A stretch of DNA of 64,000 nt, from contig NC_004463.1 of the NCBI RefSeq assembly GCF_000011365.1, positions 4,760,001-4,824,000 on the forward strand, in the 5' to 3' direction. Source of the stretch: Bradyrhizobium diazoefficiens USDA 110. Lineage in GTDB: Bacteria; Pseudomonadota; Alphaproteobacteria; Rhizobiales; Xanthobacteraceae. The translations under genes and the position numbers were made by a program. Under the pieces are notes generated by a model. That model was given only the letters and a program-made list of their open reading frames with translations, did not search any database and was not told where the DNA came from. This document shows, in pieces, positions 1 to 7,435 of the stretch; the first letter of the stretch is position 1, and the number at the start of each line of letters is the position of its first letter.

Positions 1-1
1 C

Positions 2-883
2 TCCGCGATCATGAAATATATGAACGCCAAGAAGGTGCCGCAGCTCTTCGTCGCGTCCGGCGGCACCAAGTTCGGCGATCCCAGGAACTTTCCCTGGACG
101 ATGGGCTTCCAGCCGAATTACCAGAGCGAGGGCCGGATCTACGCCAAATACATCCGCGATAACTTTCCGAACGGCAAGATCGCGGTGTTCTGGCAGAACG
201 ACGACGCCGGCAAGGACCAGTTCAAGGGTCTGAAGGACGGGCTCGGCGACAAGGCCGGCATGATCATCGCCGACAAGTCCTATGAGGTCAGCGATCCCTC
301 GATCGACTCGCAGATCGTCGCGCTGCATGATTCCGGCGCGGATATCTTCTTCTCGTGGGCGGCGCCGAAAGGGTCGGCGCAGGCGATCCGCAAGGTCGGC
401 GAGCTCGGCTGGAAGCCAAAATTCTTCCTGGCCAACACCGCGACCTCGGTTGCCTCAGTGCTCAAGCCCGCCGGGCTCGACTATTCCAAGGATATCATCT
501 CGACCGTCTATCTGAAGGACCCGACCGATCCGACTTGGGACAAGGACCCGGCGGTGGTGAAGTGGCGCGAATTCATGGACAAATATTATCCCGATGGCGA
601 CAAGGCCAACTCCAACAACATCTACGGCTACGTGCAGGCCGAGGCGATGGCGCAGGTCCTGAAGCAGTGCGGCGACAATCTCACCCGCGAGAACGTCATG
701 AAGCAGGCCGCGAACCTGAAGGATTTCCACACCGACCTGATGCTGCCGGGCATCATGGTCAACACCTCGCCCGATGATTACTTCCCGATCGAGCAGATGC
801 AGTTGATGCGCTTCAACGGGCAGGCCTGGGAGCTGTTCGGCGACGTCATCACCGGCGAAGTCGGCCACGAGCGCAGTCCATAG
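2..883 (+). CDS. ABC transporter substrate-binding protein, branched-chain amino acid type (3' part)
   Basis: The reading frame is open from the left edge, so the start codon and signal peptide lie outside the window; the ATG at base 11 is internal. The visible residues fit the C-terminal two thirds of a type I periplasmic binding protein (LivJ/LivK-like, Peripla_BP_6): a segment KIAVFWQNDDAGKDQFKGL resembles the second-lobe opening, and the repeated alternation of beta strands and helices is typical. It should bind an amino acid or another small organic ligand in the periplasm and hand it to a Liv-type permease. No permease or ATPase genes are in the window, so the ligand cannot be inferred. 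It ends tail to tail against the O-antigen ligase gene with no gap. Confidence 0.85.
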   Translation, partial: SAIMKYMNAKKVPQLFVASGGTKFGDPRNFPWTMGFQPNYQSEGRIYAKYIRDNFPNGKIAVFWQNDDAGKDQFKGLKDGLGDKAGMIIADKSYEVSDPSIDSQIVALHDSGADIFFSWAAPKGSAQAIRKVGELGWKPKFFLANTATSVASVLKPAGLDYSKDIISTVYLKDPTDPTWDKDPAVVKWREFMDKYYPDGDKANSNNIYGYVQAEAMAQVLKQCGDNLTRENVMKQAANLKDFHTDLMLPGIMVNTSPDDYFPIEQMQLMRFNGQAWELFGDVITGEVGHERSP

Positions 884-2164
884 TCACGGCTGGCTGCGGG
901 CCTGAACCTTTAGGACCATGCCCCCGGCCACGCCGACGCCCAGCACGTACATCCATCCCTCGTGGAAATCGAACAGATGCGAGTTCAATAGCGAGCTCGC
1001 GATGTTCTGCGCGACGACCACAAGGCCGATCCAGGCGGCAAGACCCTCGCCCAGGAACAGGCGAAGCTGCGCGATCCACATCGCGTAGAGCAGGGCGACG
1101 CCCAAGAGGCCCCATTGCACCGCGACGTTGAGGGTCTGGTTGTGCGGATTGCTGACGATCTCCGCGTCGAGGCTGCTCTCGCCCGTGGCGGCGCGTTCGA
1201 ACTGGCGCTTGATCGCGCCGGTGCCATGGCCGATCAGAGGGGCTTCGGTAAAGGCATGAAGTGACTTGCGCCAATAGGTCAGCCGCTGGGCGGTCGAGGC
1301 GCGGCTGATGTCCTCATGGCCGTGGCGGTATTCGACGGCGATGTCGGTGATGCGCTGGCGCAGATAGGACGAGGTCGTCCAGGCGAGCGCGCTCGCGGCG
1401 ACCGCGCCCGCGAGCAGGACCAGCGCTGCCCGCCGGCTCAGATGCTTCCAGGCGAACAGGGCCAGCAGCACCGGGATGTAGAGCAGCGCCGTGCGGGCCG
1501 AGGCCACGAACACCATGTTGGTCGCGTACAGCAGGATCAATGCGAGGCAGGCGGTCGCCGCGATCGCGCGTCCGCCGCGCCAAAACGTCAGCGCCGGCAG
1601 CGCGAGCGTAAAGGCGCAGAGCGTGAATTCCTGGCTCTGGTCGATGTAGTTCTTGACGGGAACGCCTGATGACGCCGTCGCGGCGATCTTCCAGGCGGGA
1701 TTGAGCAGCACGACCCAGGAGAACACCGCCAGCAGCGCGCAGGAGGCGAGAAAAGCAAGGCAAACCTGGAAGCCGCGCTCGGACCGGCTGAAATGGTAGA
1801 GCAGCGGCGGAATCAGCACGAGCTTTGCGACCGGCTTGATCGCATGCAGCCGGTCCGGCCAGGCGCCGTCCGACCACAGCACGCCGAGGAGTGCGAGCAG
1901 CAGGAGCGCGAACGGCAGGGCAAACGCCGGCCGCGTGAGCTCGTACGCATAGTCGCGCCAGTCGATGGTCGGGGTGACCGCCAGCAGCCACAGCCCGACG
2001 AAGATCGAAGGTGCCGTTGTGGACCACGGCAGCGATGCCGCGATCAGGATGACGAGCACATCTGCCGCCCGGAGCAGCGCGGCCGAGTTGCGCCAGCTCT
2101 GCCATCCTTTCCGGCCGCCTTGCCGATCGGCAGGCCCGGACCACGCAGCGGATTCGGCCGTCAT
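884..2164 (-). CDS. O-antigen ligase/polymerase (Wzy_C family) membrane protein
   Basis: A 426-residue polytopic membrane protein with about ten hydrophobic segments. A larger periplasmic loop near residues 270-340 contains the NPHNQ motif characteristic of the O-antigen ligase/polymerase (WaaL/Wzy_C) family. WaaL-type proteins transfer undecaprenyl-linked polysaccharide to lipid A-core in the periplasm; Wzy-type proteins polymerise repeat units. Because the same operon encodes an ABC exporter, which delivers full-length chains, a ligase role is more likely than polymerisation, but this is inference. The start ATG overlaps the stop of the upstream glycosyltransferase gene as ATGA, so the two are translationally coupled. 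It is the last gene of the operon. Confidence 0.82.
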   Translation of the reverse strand: MTAESAAWSGPADRQGGRKGWQSWRNSAALLRAADVLVILIAASLPWSTTAPSIFVGLWLLAVTPTIDWRDYAYELTRPAFALPFALLLLALLGVLWSDGAWPDRLHAIKPVAKLVLIPPLLYHFSRSERGFQVCLAFLASCALLAVFSWVVLLNPAWKIAATASSGVPVKNYIDQSQEFTLCAFTLALPALTFWRGGRAIAATACLALILLYATNMVFVASARTALLYIPVLLALFAWKHLSRRAALVLLAGAVAASALAWTTSSYLRQRITDIAVEYRHGHEDISRASTAQRLTYWRKSLHAFTEAPLIGHGTGAIKRQFERAATGESSLDAEIVSNPHNQTLNVAVQWGLLGVALLYAMWIAQLRLFLGEGLAAWIGLVVVAQNIASSLLNSHLFDFHEGWMYVLGVGVAGGMVLKVQARSQP

Positions 2165-3555
2165 CCGTACGATGCGAGCGGTGCGGCGACGAGGCTTTCC
2201 GTGCGCATCTCGCGCCCGAGGAAATCGCGGGCCTGGGTCTCATAGCCAAAGCGTTCGGCAAGCTCGTGGCGCCTCGCGCGGATCTTGCCGCGCCACTCCT
2301 CCTGCCGCGTCAGCACGCGGGTGACGGAGGCGGCGATCGAGTCGGTCGAGAACGGGTCGAAATAATCGGCGAGCTCGCCCGCGACTTCGCGGAACACTGC
2401 GAGATCCGAGCACAGCACCGGCGTGTTCGCGGCCAGCGCCTCGATGATCGGCACGCCAAAGCCTTCGGCAAGGCTCGGCATGATCAGGCCATGCGCCTCC
2501 GCGATCAGGGCGGCCTTCTCGTGCTCGTCGACATAGCCGGCGAAGCGGACGTTCGGCGGGAGGTTGCGCATCCGGCTGATCTCGCCGGCATAGCCGATCA
2601 CGACGAGATCGGCCTGGGGCACACCACGGAAGGCACGGATGACGGCGGCGACGTTCTTGCGCGGCTCGTTCGAGACGATGACGACGAAGCTCGGCCGCCC
2701 CGGACGCCCCGACGGGGCTGGGAGGTGCAGGACATCCGGGGCGTCGAACCGGGTGCGGGGATACACGACCCGCGCCGGTAGGTGCGCAAATTGCGGCAAC
2801 AGTTCCCTGAACCGCATCATGCTGTAGTTCGAAACGAAGGCGAGCTCGTCGGCCTGGCGCAGGCTGGTGCGGATTCGCGCCAGGAACTGCCGCGTGGCGA
2901 TGTCGCTGAGCTTGAGATCGGTGAGCGGCAACAGGTCGTGGACGACGCAGATCACCTTGGCGTCTGGCCTGCGCTTGATCGTCACGCGGGTCGGGGTGTC
3001 CACGACGATCACGTCGTAGTCGCGCGCATCTATCCGCGGCGGCGGCAGCAGGAAGAAGGCCGAGGAATCCTGATAGTTGAAGAATCCGGGCTCGAGCTGA
3101 AAGTCGCCGAACAGTTCGAGGTGGCTCAGATCCGGCGGAATGTATTCGAGCGCGGCGGGCCGGTTCTCGATCAGTCGCGCGTTCAGGCTGCGCAGGCCGA
3201 TCGCGCGCAGGAGGCAGAGCATGTTGTCCCGCGACAGCAACATGCCGCCCCTTTGGCGGAGCCAGTCGAATTTGCGGCGCGTGCCGCTGAGCGTCACCGG
3301 CCCGCTCACGTTGATCTCGTCAAGGAAGCGATAAAGCGCCAGCAGCTCGATGTTGCGCGCCTGCGCCGCGAACAGCTTTGTGCGTCGCTCGCGCCGGCAC
3401 AGTTTGCGGTAGCGCTTCGAGGTCTCGACCAACAGCGTGAGTTCGTGGCCCTCCGAGGCGAGCGAACGCACCAACTCCCGGGTGAAATGGAAGATGCCGC
3501 GCTTGTGGTTTGGTTGTCCGAGCGACTCGGAGACGACCAGGATGTTCTGTTTCAT
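2161..3555 (-). CDS. Glycosyltransferase family 4 (GT-B fold)
   Basis: 464 residues, cytoplasmic or membrane-associated. The C-terminal third carries the retaining GT4 signature EGFGVPIIEALAANTPV, with the two glutamates that bind the sugar-nucleotide donor, and is preceded by a Rossmann-type stretch (SFVVIVSNEPRKN). The N-terminal domain (SESLGQPNHKRGIFHFTREL) is the acceptor domain, longer and less conserved. I chose the ATG at 3555 because it overlaps the stop of the ABC ATPase gene as ATGA; the open frame extends further upstream, but only through that gene. It probably adds a sugar during synthesis of the surface polysaccharide exported by the neighbouring ABC transporter. Donor and acceptor are unknown. 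Confidence 0.85.
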   Translation of the reverse strand: MKQNILVVSESLGQPNHKRGIFHFTRELVRSLASEGHELTLLVETSKRYRKLCRRERRTKLFAAQARNIELLALYRFLDEINVSGPVTLSGTRRKFDWLRQRGGMLLSRDNMLCLLRAIGLRSLNARLIENRPAALEYIPPDLSHLELFGDFQLEPGFFNYQDSSAFFLLPPPRIDARDYDVIVVDTPTRVTIKRRPDAKVICVVHDLLPLTDLKLSDIATRQFLARIRTSLRQADELAFVSNYSMMRFRELLPQFAHLPARVVYPRTRFDAPDVLHLPAPSGRPGRPSFVVIVSNEPRKNVAAVIRAFRGVPQADLVVIGYAGEISRMRNLPPNVRFAGYVDEHEKAALIAEAHGLIMPSLAEGFGVPIIEALAANTPVLCSDLAVFREVAGELADYFDPFSTDSIAASVTRVLTRQEEWRGKIRARRHELAERFGYETQARDFLGREMRTESLVAAPLASYG

Positions 3556-4292
3556 GCGCGTTTCTCGCGGAGCTCGAAAGAGTGCGTTGCCGGCGGCTCG
3601 ACCGTGACGGTCGAGGCGATGCGGCCGTGATCGAGGTTGATGATGCTGGTGCAGGTGCGGCGCAGCAGCGGCTGGTCGTGCGAGGCGATGATTACGATCG
3701 CCGCCTGCGACACCATGTGCAGCAGCCGCTCCTGTGCTTTCTCCGCAAAGTGCTCGTCGACCACGCTGAGCCATTCGTCGAGCAGCAGGATGTCGGCCGG
3801 AAAGGCCGTCGCGGTCGCAAACAACACCCGCATCAGCATTCCCGAGGAGAACATCCGCAGCGGCAGCCGCTGCATGCGCGCCTCGAGCTCGGTGAAAGCC
3901 CAGATATCGTCGATCACGGCGCGGGTCGGCTTGCGGCCGCTGATCCGCAGCAGCAGCGCGATGTTGTCCTCGGCCACGAAATCCAGGTTGACCCCGGCGT
4001 TGAGGCCGAGCAGGGGCACGACGTTGCCCTGGAGCGAGACGCTGCCGCTGCTCGGCGGATAGACGCCGGCGATCAGTCGCAGGAGCGTCGACTTGCCGGA
4101 GCCGTTGGGACCGGCAAGCCCGATGCGGCTGCCTGCTTCGGCCTTGATCGTGACATTGTCGACGGCGCGGATGATCCGCATCTCGCCCGGCTCGCGGATG
4201 ATGTGCCCGAGCAGCCGCCGCTTCAGCGAGAAGTCGTAGGCGCCGTAGAGCGGATAGTCGAGACAGACGTTGCGAAGGTTGATCGAGACCAT
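3552..4292 (-). CDS. Polysaccharide export ABC transporter ATP-binding protein (Wzt/KpsT-like)
   Basis: 246 residues. Walker A GPNGSGKS lies at about residues 61-68, the degenerate signature FSSGM at 148-152, Walker B ILLLDE ending at E173, and the switch His in ASHDQ at 205. The SSGM form of the signature is usual for KpsT/Wzt/TagH ATPases that export polysaccharides. The protein stops soon after the nucleotide-binding domain and lacks the C-terminal carbohydrate-binding domain of the Wzt class that recognises capped O-antigens, so export is probably not cap-dependent in that way. Its partner permease is the C-terminal half of the gene just upstream (3 bases away). The downstream gene overlaps by ATGA. 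Confidence 0.9.
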   Translation of the reverse strand: MVSINLRNVCLDYPLYGAYDFSLKRRLLGHIIREPGEMRIIRAVDNVTIKAEAGSRIGLAGPNGSGKSTLLRLIAGVYPPSSGSVSLQGNVVPLLGLNAGVNLDFVAEDNIALLLRISGRKPTRAVIDDIWAFTELEARMQRLPLRMFSSGMLMRVLFATATAFPADILLLDEWLSVVDEHFAEKAQERLLHMVSQAAIVIIASHDQPLLRRTCTSIINLDHGRIASTVTVEPPATHSFELREKRA

Positions 4293-4295
4293 GCG

Positions 4296-6224
4296 TCAGA
4301 TCCAGAATGCGGCTTTGCGCAGGTGGACCAGCGTCAGCACGCTCGCAAAGACCAGGAGCGCCAGCGCGACGAGGACGTAGACGATGCTGACCGGATCGAC
4401 AGCGCCGCCCGCCAGCGGCTCGCGCCACACCGCGAACAGATGCGTCACCGGATTGAGCCGCATCACCGTCGAGCGGTGGTTGATCATGTCCGACGACCAG
4501 ATCACGGGCGAAGCGAGAAAGGCGAGCATCAGGGTGGATTCGATGATCGGCTTGAGGTCGCGATAGCGCGTCGCCATGGCGCCGAGAACGAGGCTCAGGG
4601 CGAAGGTGCAGGCCACGAACAGCAGCAGACCGGGCAGTGCCGCCAGCGCGTGAGAGAGGTCGTGGGGCGAGAGGAGGAGCCACAGCACCAGCGGAACACA
4701 GGCGTTGTGGAGTGCGAACAGCGCCTGGCGGAAGGTGCATTGCAGGAGGAAGATGACGGGCGGCAGCGCGCGGTCGCGGATCAGGCTCGCGGAGTTCTGG
4801 AGCGCCGTAGTCGCATCGAGTACCACGCCGTTAAGGAAGGTCCAGGCCGTCATCGACAGCGCCAGCATCGGCAGGCGTGTCATCATGTTGCCATTCGACA
4901 TCTGGCCGATCACCGAGCCGAGCACGGCGACCACGATCGCCATCTGCAGTGACATCCAGAACGGGCCGAGCAGCGAGCGGACGTAGCGGTGCCGCATGTC
5001 GGACCAGGCCAGCGCCGCCGCGATCCGGACCGTGTCCAGCCAGCCGGTCGCTTGCGGCGGCTCGGAGATTGCCGATCGCTCCTCGCTCGGGGCGGCGACA
5101 GCGTCGCGGTAGACGGTCTCCATGCCCTGCTTGAAGGCCGTGGCCGAATAGCGGGTGAGGGCGCGCGTGCGCGCCGCAAGTCCCATGCTGCGGCGGCGCT
5201 CGGGGTCGCGGATCAGGGTGTCGATCGCCTCACCCAGTTTCTCGGCATCGCCGGGCGGAACGGTGATCGCCTCCATGCCGTGGCGGGCGACGTGCGGCAC
5301 CGCCGTGTCGAGCGCCGTGTTCACGACCGGCCGGCCGGCGGCCATGGCCTCGAGCTGGACAAGGCCGAAGGTCTCGGCATTGGTCACCGACGGCATCACG
5401 AAGACGTCGGCCAGGCACATCAGCTTGATGCGTTCGCAATCGTCCACCGAGCCGAGCAGGCGGACGCGGTCACCGAGGCCGAGCTCCTGGATCAGTTGCT
5501 CGAGCCGCGGCCGTTCGACACCTTCACCGATGATCCAGGTTTCGAAATTGTGTGCCGCCGCGGCGCGGATCAGCACGTCGAAGCCCTTGTAGGGCACCAG
5601 CCGGCCGCAGGCGAGCACAAGCCGGCCGCGATCATTGACATGGTGCGGCTCGATCTTCGGCCAGTCGTAACCCGTGATGTCGATGCCGAACGGCACGACA
5701 TGGTATTTGTCCTCGAATTCGCGCAGCAGCGGCGTGTTGTCGACCAGCACGCGGTCCGAGACGATGATCGCCTTGGCGCGACGCAGTGTTCGCCGCATCA
5801 GGGGGTCGATGAACCAGCGCAGGCCGGCATGGGTGACGATGTCGGCGTGCCAATGCACCACCAGGGGCCGCTTGGCGCCGAATCCGAAGGCGAAGACGAG
5901 GTCGGCGAGCGGGAAGGGGGCGTGAAGCGCGAGCAGGTCGTGCTCGGCGATCTTGCGCCATAGCCGCCAGGGATAGGTGGGAGCCGCGGGCAGCGACAGC
6001 ACGTTGCCGAACGAGCGGACGCGCTCGACCGGAATGTCGTTGACGACGATCTCGCGCCGCTCGGCCGATTGCGAACAGACCAGCACGGCGGAGGCGAAAG
6101 CGTCCTTCAGGCTGGCGCAGATGTCGCGGATCACCGTGAGCGTGCCGCCGAACAGGTCGGGATAGTAGATCTTGAAGATGTGCAGCACCGACGGACGGCG
6201 CGGGGACTCGCTGATGTGATGCAT
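4296..6224 (-). CDS. GT4 glycosyltransferase fused to ABC-2 polysaccharide permease (Wzm/KpsM-like)
   Basis: One uninterrupted 642-residue frame with two domains. Residues about 10-375 are a GT-B glycosyltransferase of family 4: an N-terminal FGGTLTVIRD acceptor-domain motif, VLACGRLVPYKGFDVLI at 203-219, and the donor-site AETFGLVQLEAM at 283-294. After a short linker (376-394), residues 395-642 form an ABC-2 permease: an amphipathic lead (WSDMRHRYVRSLLGPFW) and about six membrane segments ending with the ASPVIW and NPVTHLFAVWR blocks typical of KpsM/Wzm/TagG. The ATPase for this permease is encoded next. A fused enzyme could deliver a sugar directly at the export channel. There is no internal stop or shift that would suggest two genes, although a misassembled junction cannot be formally excluded. 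Confidence 0.85.
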   Translation of the reverse strand: MHHISESPRRPSVLHIFKIYYPDLFGGTLTVIRDICASLKDAFASAVLVCSQSAERREIVVNDIPVERVRSFGNVLSLPAAPTYPWRLWRKIAEHDLLALHAPFPLADLVFAFGFGAKRPLVVHWHADIVTHAGLRWFIDPLMRRTLRRAKAIIVSDRVLVDNTPLLREFEDKYHVVPFGIDITGYDWPKIEPHHVNDRGRLVLACGRLVPYKGFDVLIRAAAAHNFETWIIGEGVERPRLEQLIQELGLGDRVRLLGSVDDCERIKLMCLADVFVMPSVTNAETFGLVQLEAMAAGRPVVNTALDTAVPHVARHGMEAITVPPGDAEKLGEAIDTLIRDPERRRSMGLAARTRALTRYSATAFKQGMETVYRDAVAAPSEERSAISEPPQATGWLDTVRIAAALAWSDMRHRYVRSLLGPFWMSLQMAIVVAVLGSVIGQMSNGNMMTRLPMLALSMTAWTFLNGVVLDATTALQNSASLIRDRALPPVIFLLQCTFRQALFALHNACVPLVLWLLLSPHDLSHALAALPGLLLFVACTFALSLVLGAMATRYRDLKPIIESTLMLAFLASPVIWSSDMINHRSTVMRLNPVTHLFAVWREPLAGGAVDPVSIVYVLVALALLVFASVLTLVHLRKAAFWI

Positions 6225-6232
6225 GGCAGCGG

Positions 6233-6394
6233 TCAGCCTGCGAGTAGCGCGGCAACGAACGGTGCGGCCAGCACCGAGATGAAGATGACGCCGCGCAGAA
6301 GCGCCGGCAGCATCGGTTCGATGACGCCGCGCCCCCGATCGGGGGCCGGCATAGCACGCAGCGAAATGAAATTGCGGACCAAGCGGTCAGCCAT
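6233..6394 (-). CDS. Small single-span membrane protein at the head of the polysaccharide operon
   Basis: A 53-residue frame (begins MADRLVRNFISLR, ends FVAALLAG) that stops 9 bases before the glycosyltransferase-permease start. A purine-rich AAAGGGA lies about 11 bases before the ATG. Residues 28-52 are hydrophobic and could span the membrane, with a basic N-terminal part outside that segment. I do not recognise the family. Position as first gene of a tightly packed operon suggests a role as accessory subunit or simply as translational leader. Codon composition (GC-rich third positions) matches real genes here. Confidence is limited by its size. Confidence 0.5.
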   Translation of the reverse strand: MADRLVRNFISLRAMPAPDRGRGVIEPMLPALLRGVIFISVLAAPFVAALLAG

Positions 6395-6440
6395 GGGTGT
6401 GAGTCCCTTTACGTCGCGCCCTCAGTGGCGTCTCGTATAT

Positions 6441-6496
6441 GTGGGAAAATTTACCACGTCAATCGGAGAGTGGAGAAAAGTGGGATTGTGTCCCAC
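6441..6496. promoter_or_regulatory. Twin 17-bp palindromes between divergent genes
   Basis: Two copies of the pattern GTGGG-N7-(A/C)CCAC occur at 6441-6457 (GTGGGAAAATTTACCAC) and 6480-6496 (GTGGGATTGTGTCCCAC), centres 39 bases apart. They lie just upstream of the DUF6502-like gene and about 50-100 bases upstream of the divergent polysaccharide operon. Duplicate dyads at this spacing are typical of operators for a dimeric regulator; the neighbouring DUF6502-like protein is the obvious candidate, by inference only. Confidence 0.5.
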
Positions 6497-6520
6497 GTGA
6501 TGCATCGGTACAATTCAGAC

Positions 6521-7435
6521 ATGAATGCCAAGTCCGGGTCCAAGGCGGCTGACAGGTCGAGCGCGCCACAGCCGAATGCTGCGGGGAAGCTGCACGCCCC
6601 GCTGGCGCGGCTGCTGCGCCCGCTCGTGCGACTGTGCATCCGCAGCGGCATGACCTTTCCGGCGTTGGCGCAATTGCTTCGCGAGCTTTTCGTCAACGTC
6701 GCCGAGCACGATTTCGCGCTCGAGGGAAAGGAGCAGACCGACAGCCGGGTCAGCCTGCTCACCGGCATCCATCGCAAGGAGGTGGCGCGGCTGCGTGGCG
6801 CAGGCGCGCCGGTGCACGAAGCCCCGGCGGCGGTGTCGCTGACCAGCGCCGTGATCGCGCGCTGGCTCGCCGCGCCGGAGTTCACCGACGCGAAAGGCGA
6901 GCCGCTCGCGCTGCCGCGTACGGCCGAGGGCGATGCGCCGTCGTTCGAGCAGCTCGTCGCCTCCGTCACCAAGGACGTGCGCCCGCGTGCGGTGCTCGAC
7001 GAATGGGTCGACCGCAAGCTCATCACCATCAACGAGGCTGACGAGATCGAGCTGGTCGAGGCCGCCTTCGTTCCGAGCGGCGAGGACGACAGCAAATGGC
7101 ACTATCTCGGCCGCAACCTGCACGACCACATCGCGGCCGCCGCGCAGAACGTCTCAGGCGCCGCGCCGCGCTTCCTCGAACGCGCAGTGCACTACAACAA
7201 CATCTCGCCGAAGCTGGCGCGGCGCCTCGAGGCGCGCTCGCGCGAACTCGCCATGGACGCGCTGAAGACCGCCAACCGCGAAGCCAACCGCGCGCTCGCC
7301 AAGGACAAGGGCGGCGACGCCCGCTGGAATTTCGGCATCTACATCTATTGCGAGGACGCCGACGAAGAGGGCGAGGCCAAGGAAAACGCTAAGGAAAGCG
7401 CCAAGGATAGCGGCAAAGAAGGCGGTTCTTCATGA
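6521..7435 (+). CDS. DUF6502-like putative regulatory protein
   Basis: 304 residues from the ATG at 6521; the frame is open further upstream, but an earlier start would run through the palindromes. The N-terminal 110 residues look helical and helix-turn-helix like (segments LVRLCIRSGMTFPALAQLLRELF and RVSLLTGIHRKEVARLR), the pattern I associate with the DUF6502 family, often found beside DUF5666 proteins. The C terminus ends in an Ala/Lys/Glu/Asp-rich low-complexity tail (about residues 275-304). No enzyme motif is visible. It overlaps the next gene by ATGA, so the two are made together. A DNA-binding role is inference from the N-terminal pattern and nearby dyads. Confidence 0.7.
   Translation: MNAKSGSKAADRSSAPQPNAAGKLHAPLARLLRPLVRLCIRSGMTFPALAQLLRELFVNVAEHDFALEGKEQTDSRVSLLTGIHRKEVARLRGAGAPVHEAPAAVSLTSAVIARWLAAPEFTDAKGEPLALPRTAEGDAPSFEQLVASVTKDVRPRAVLDEWVDRKLITINEADEIELVEAAFVPSGEDDSKWHYLGRNLHDHIAAAAQNVSGAAPRFLERAVHYNNISPKLARRLEARSRELAMDALKTANREANRALAKDKGGDARWNFGIYIYCEDADEEGEAKENAKESAKDSGKEGGSS

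Noticed and set aside
3510..4952. Long plus-strand open frame (480 codons) across the ABC ATPase and permease
   Set aside because: It is antisense to well-conserved genes, rich in Arg/His/Gln as expected from reversed GC-rich codons, and has no domain.
6441..6496. Palindromes as a terminator
   Set aside because: They lie between divergent starts, have short stems and no T runs.
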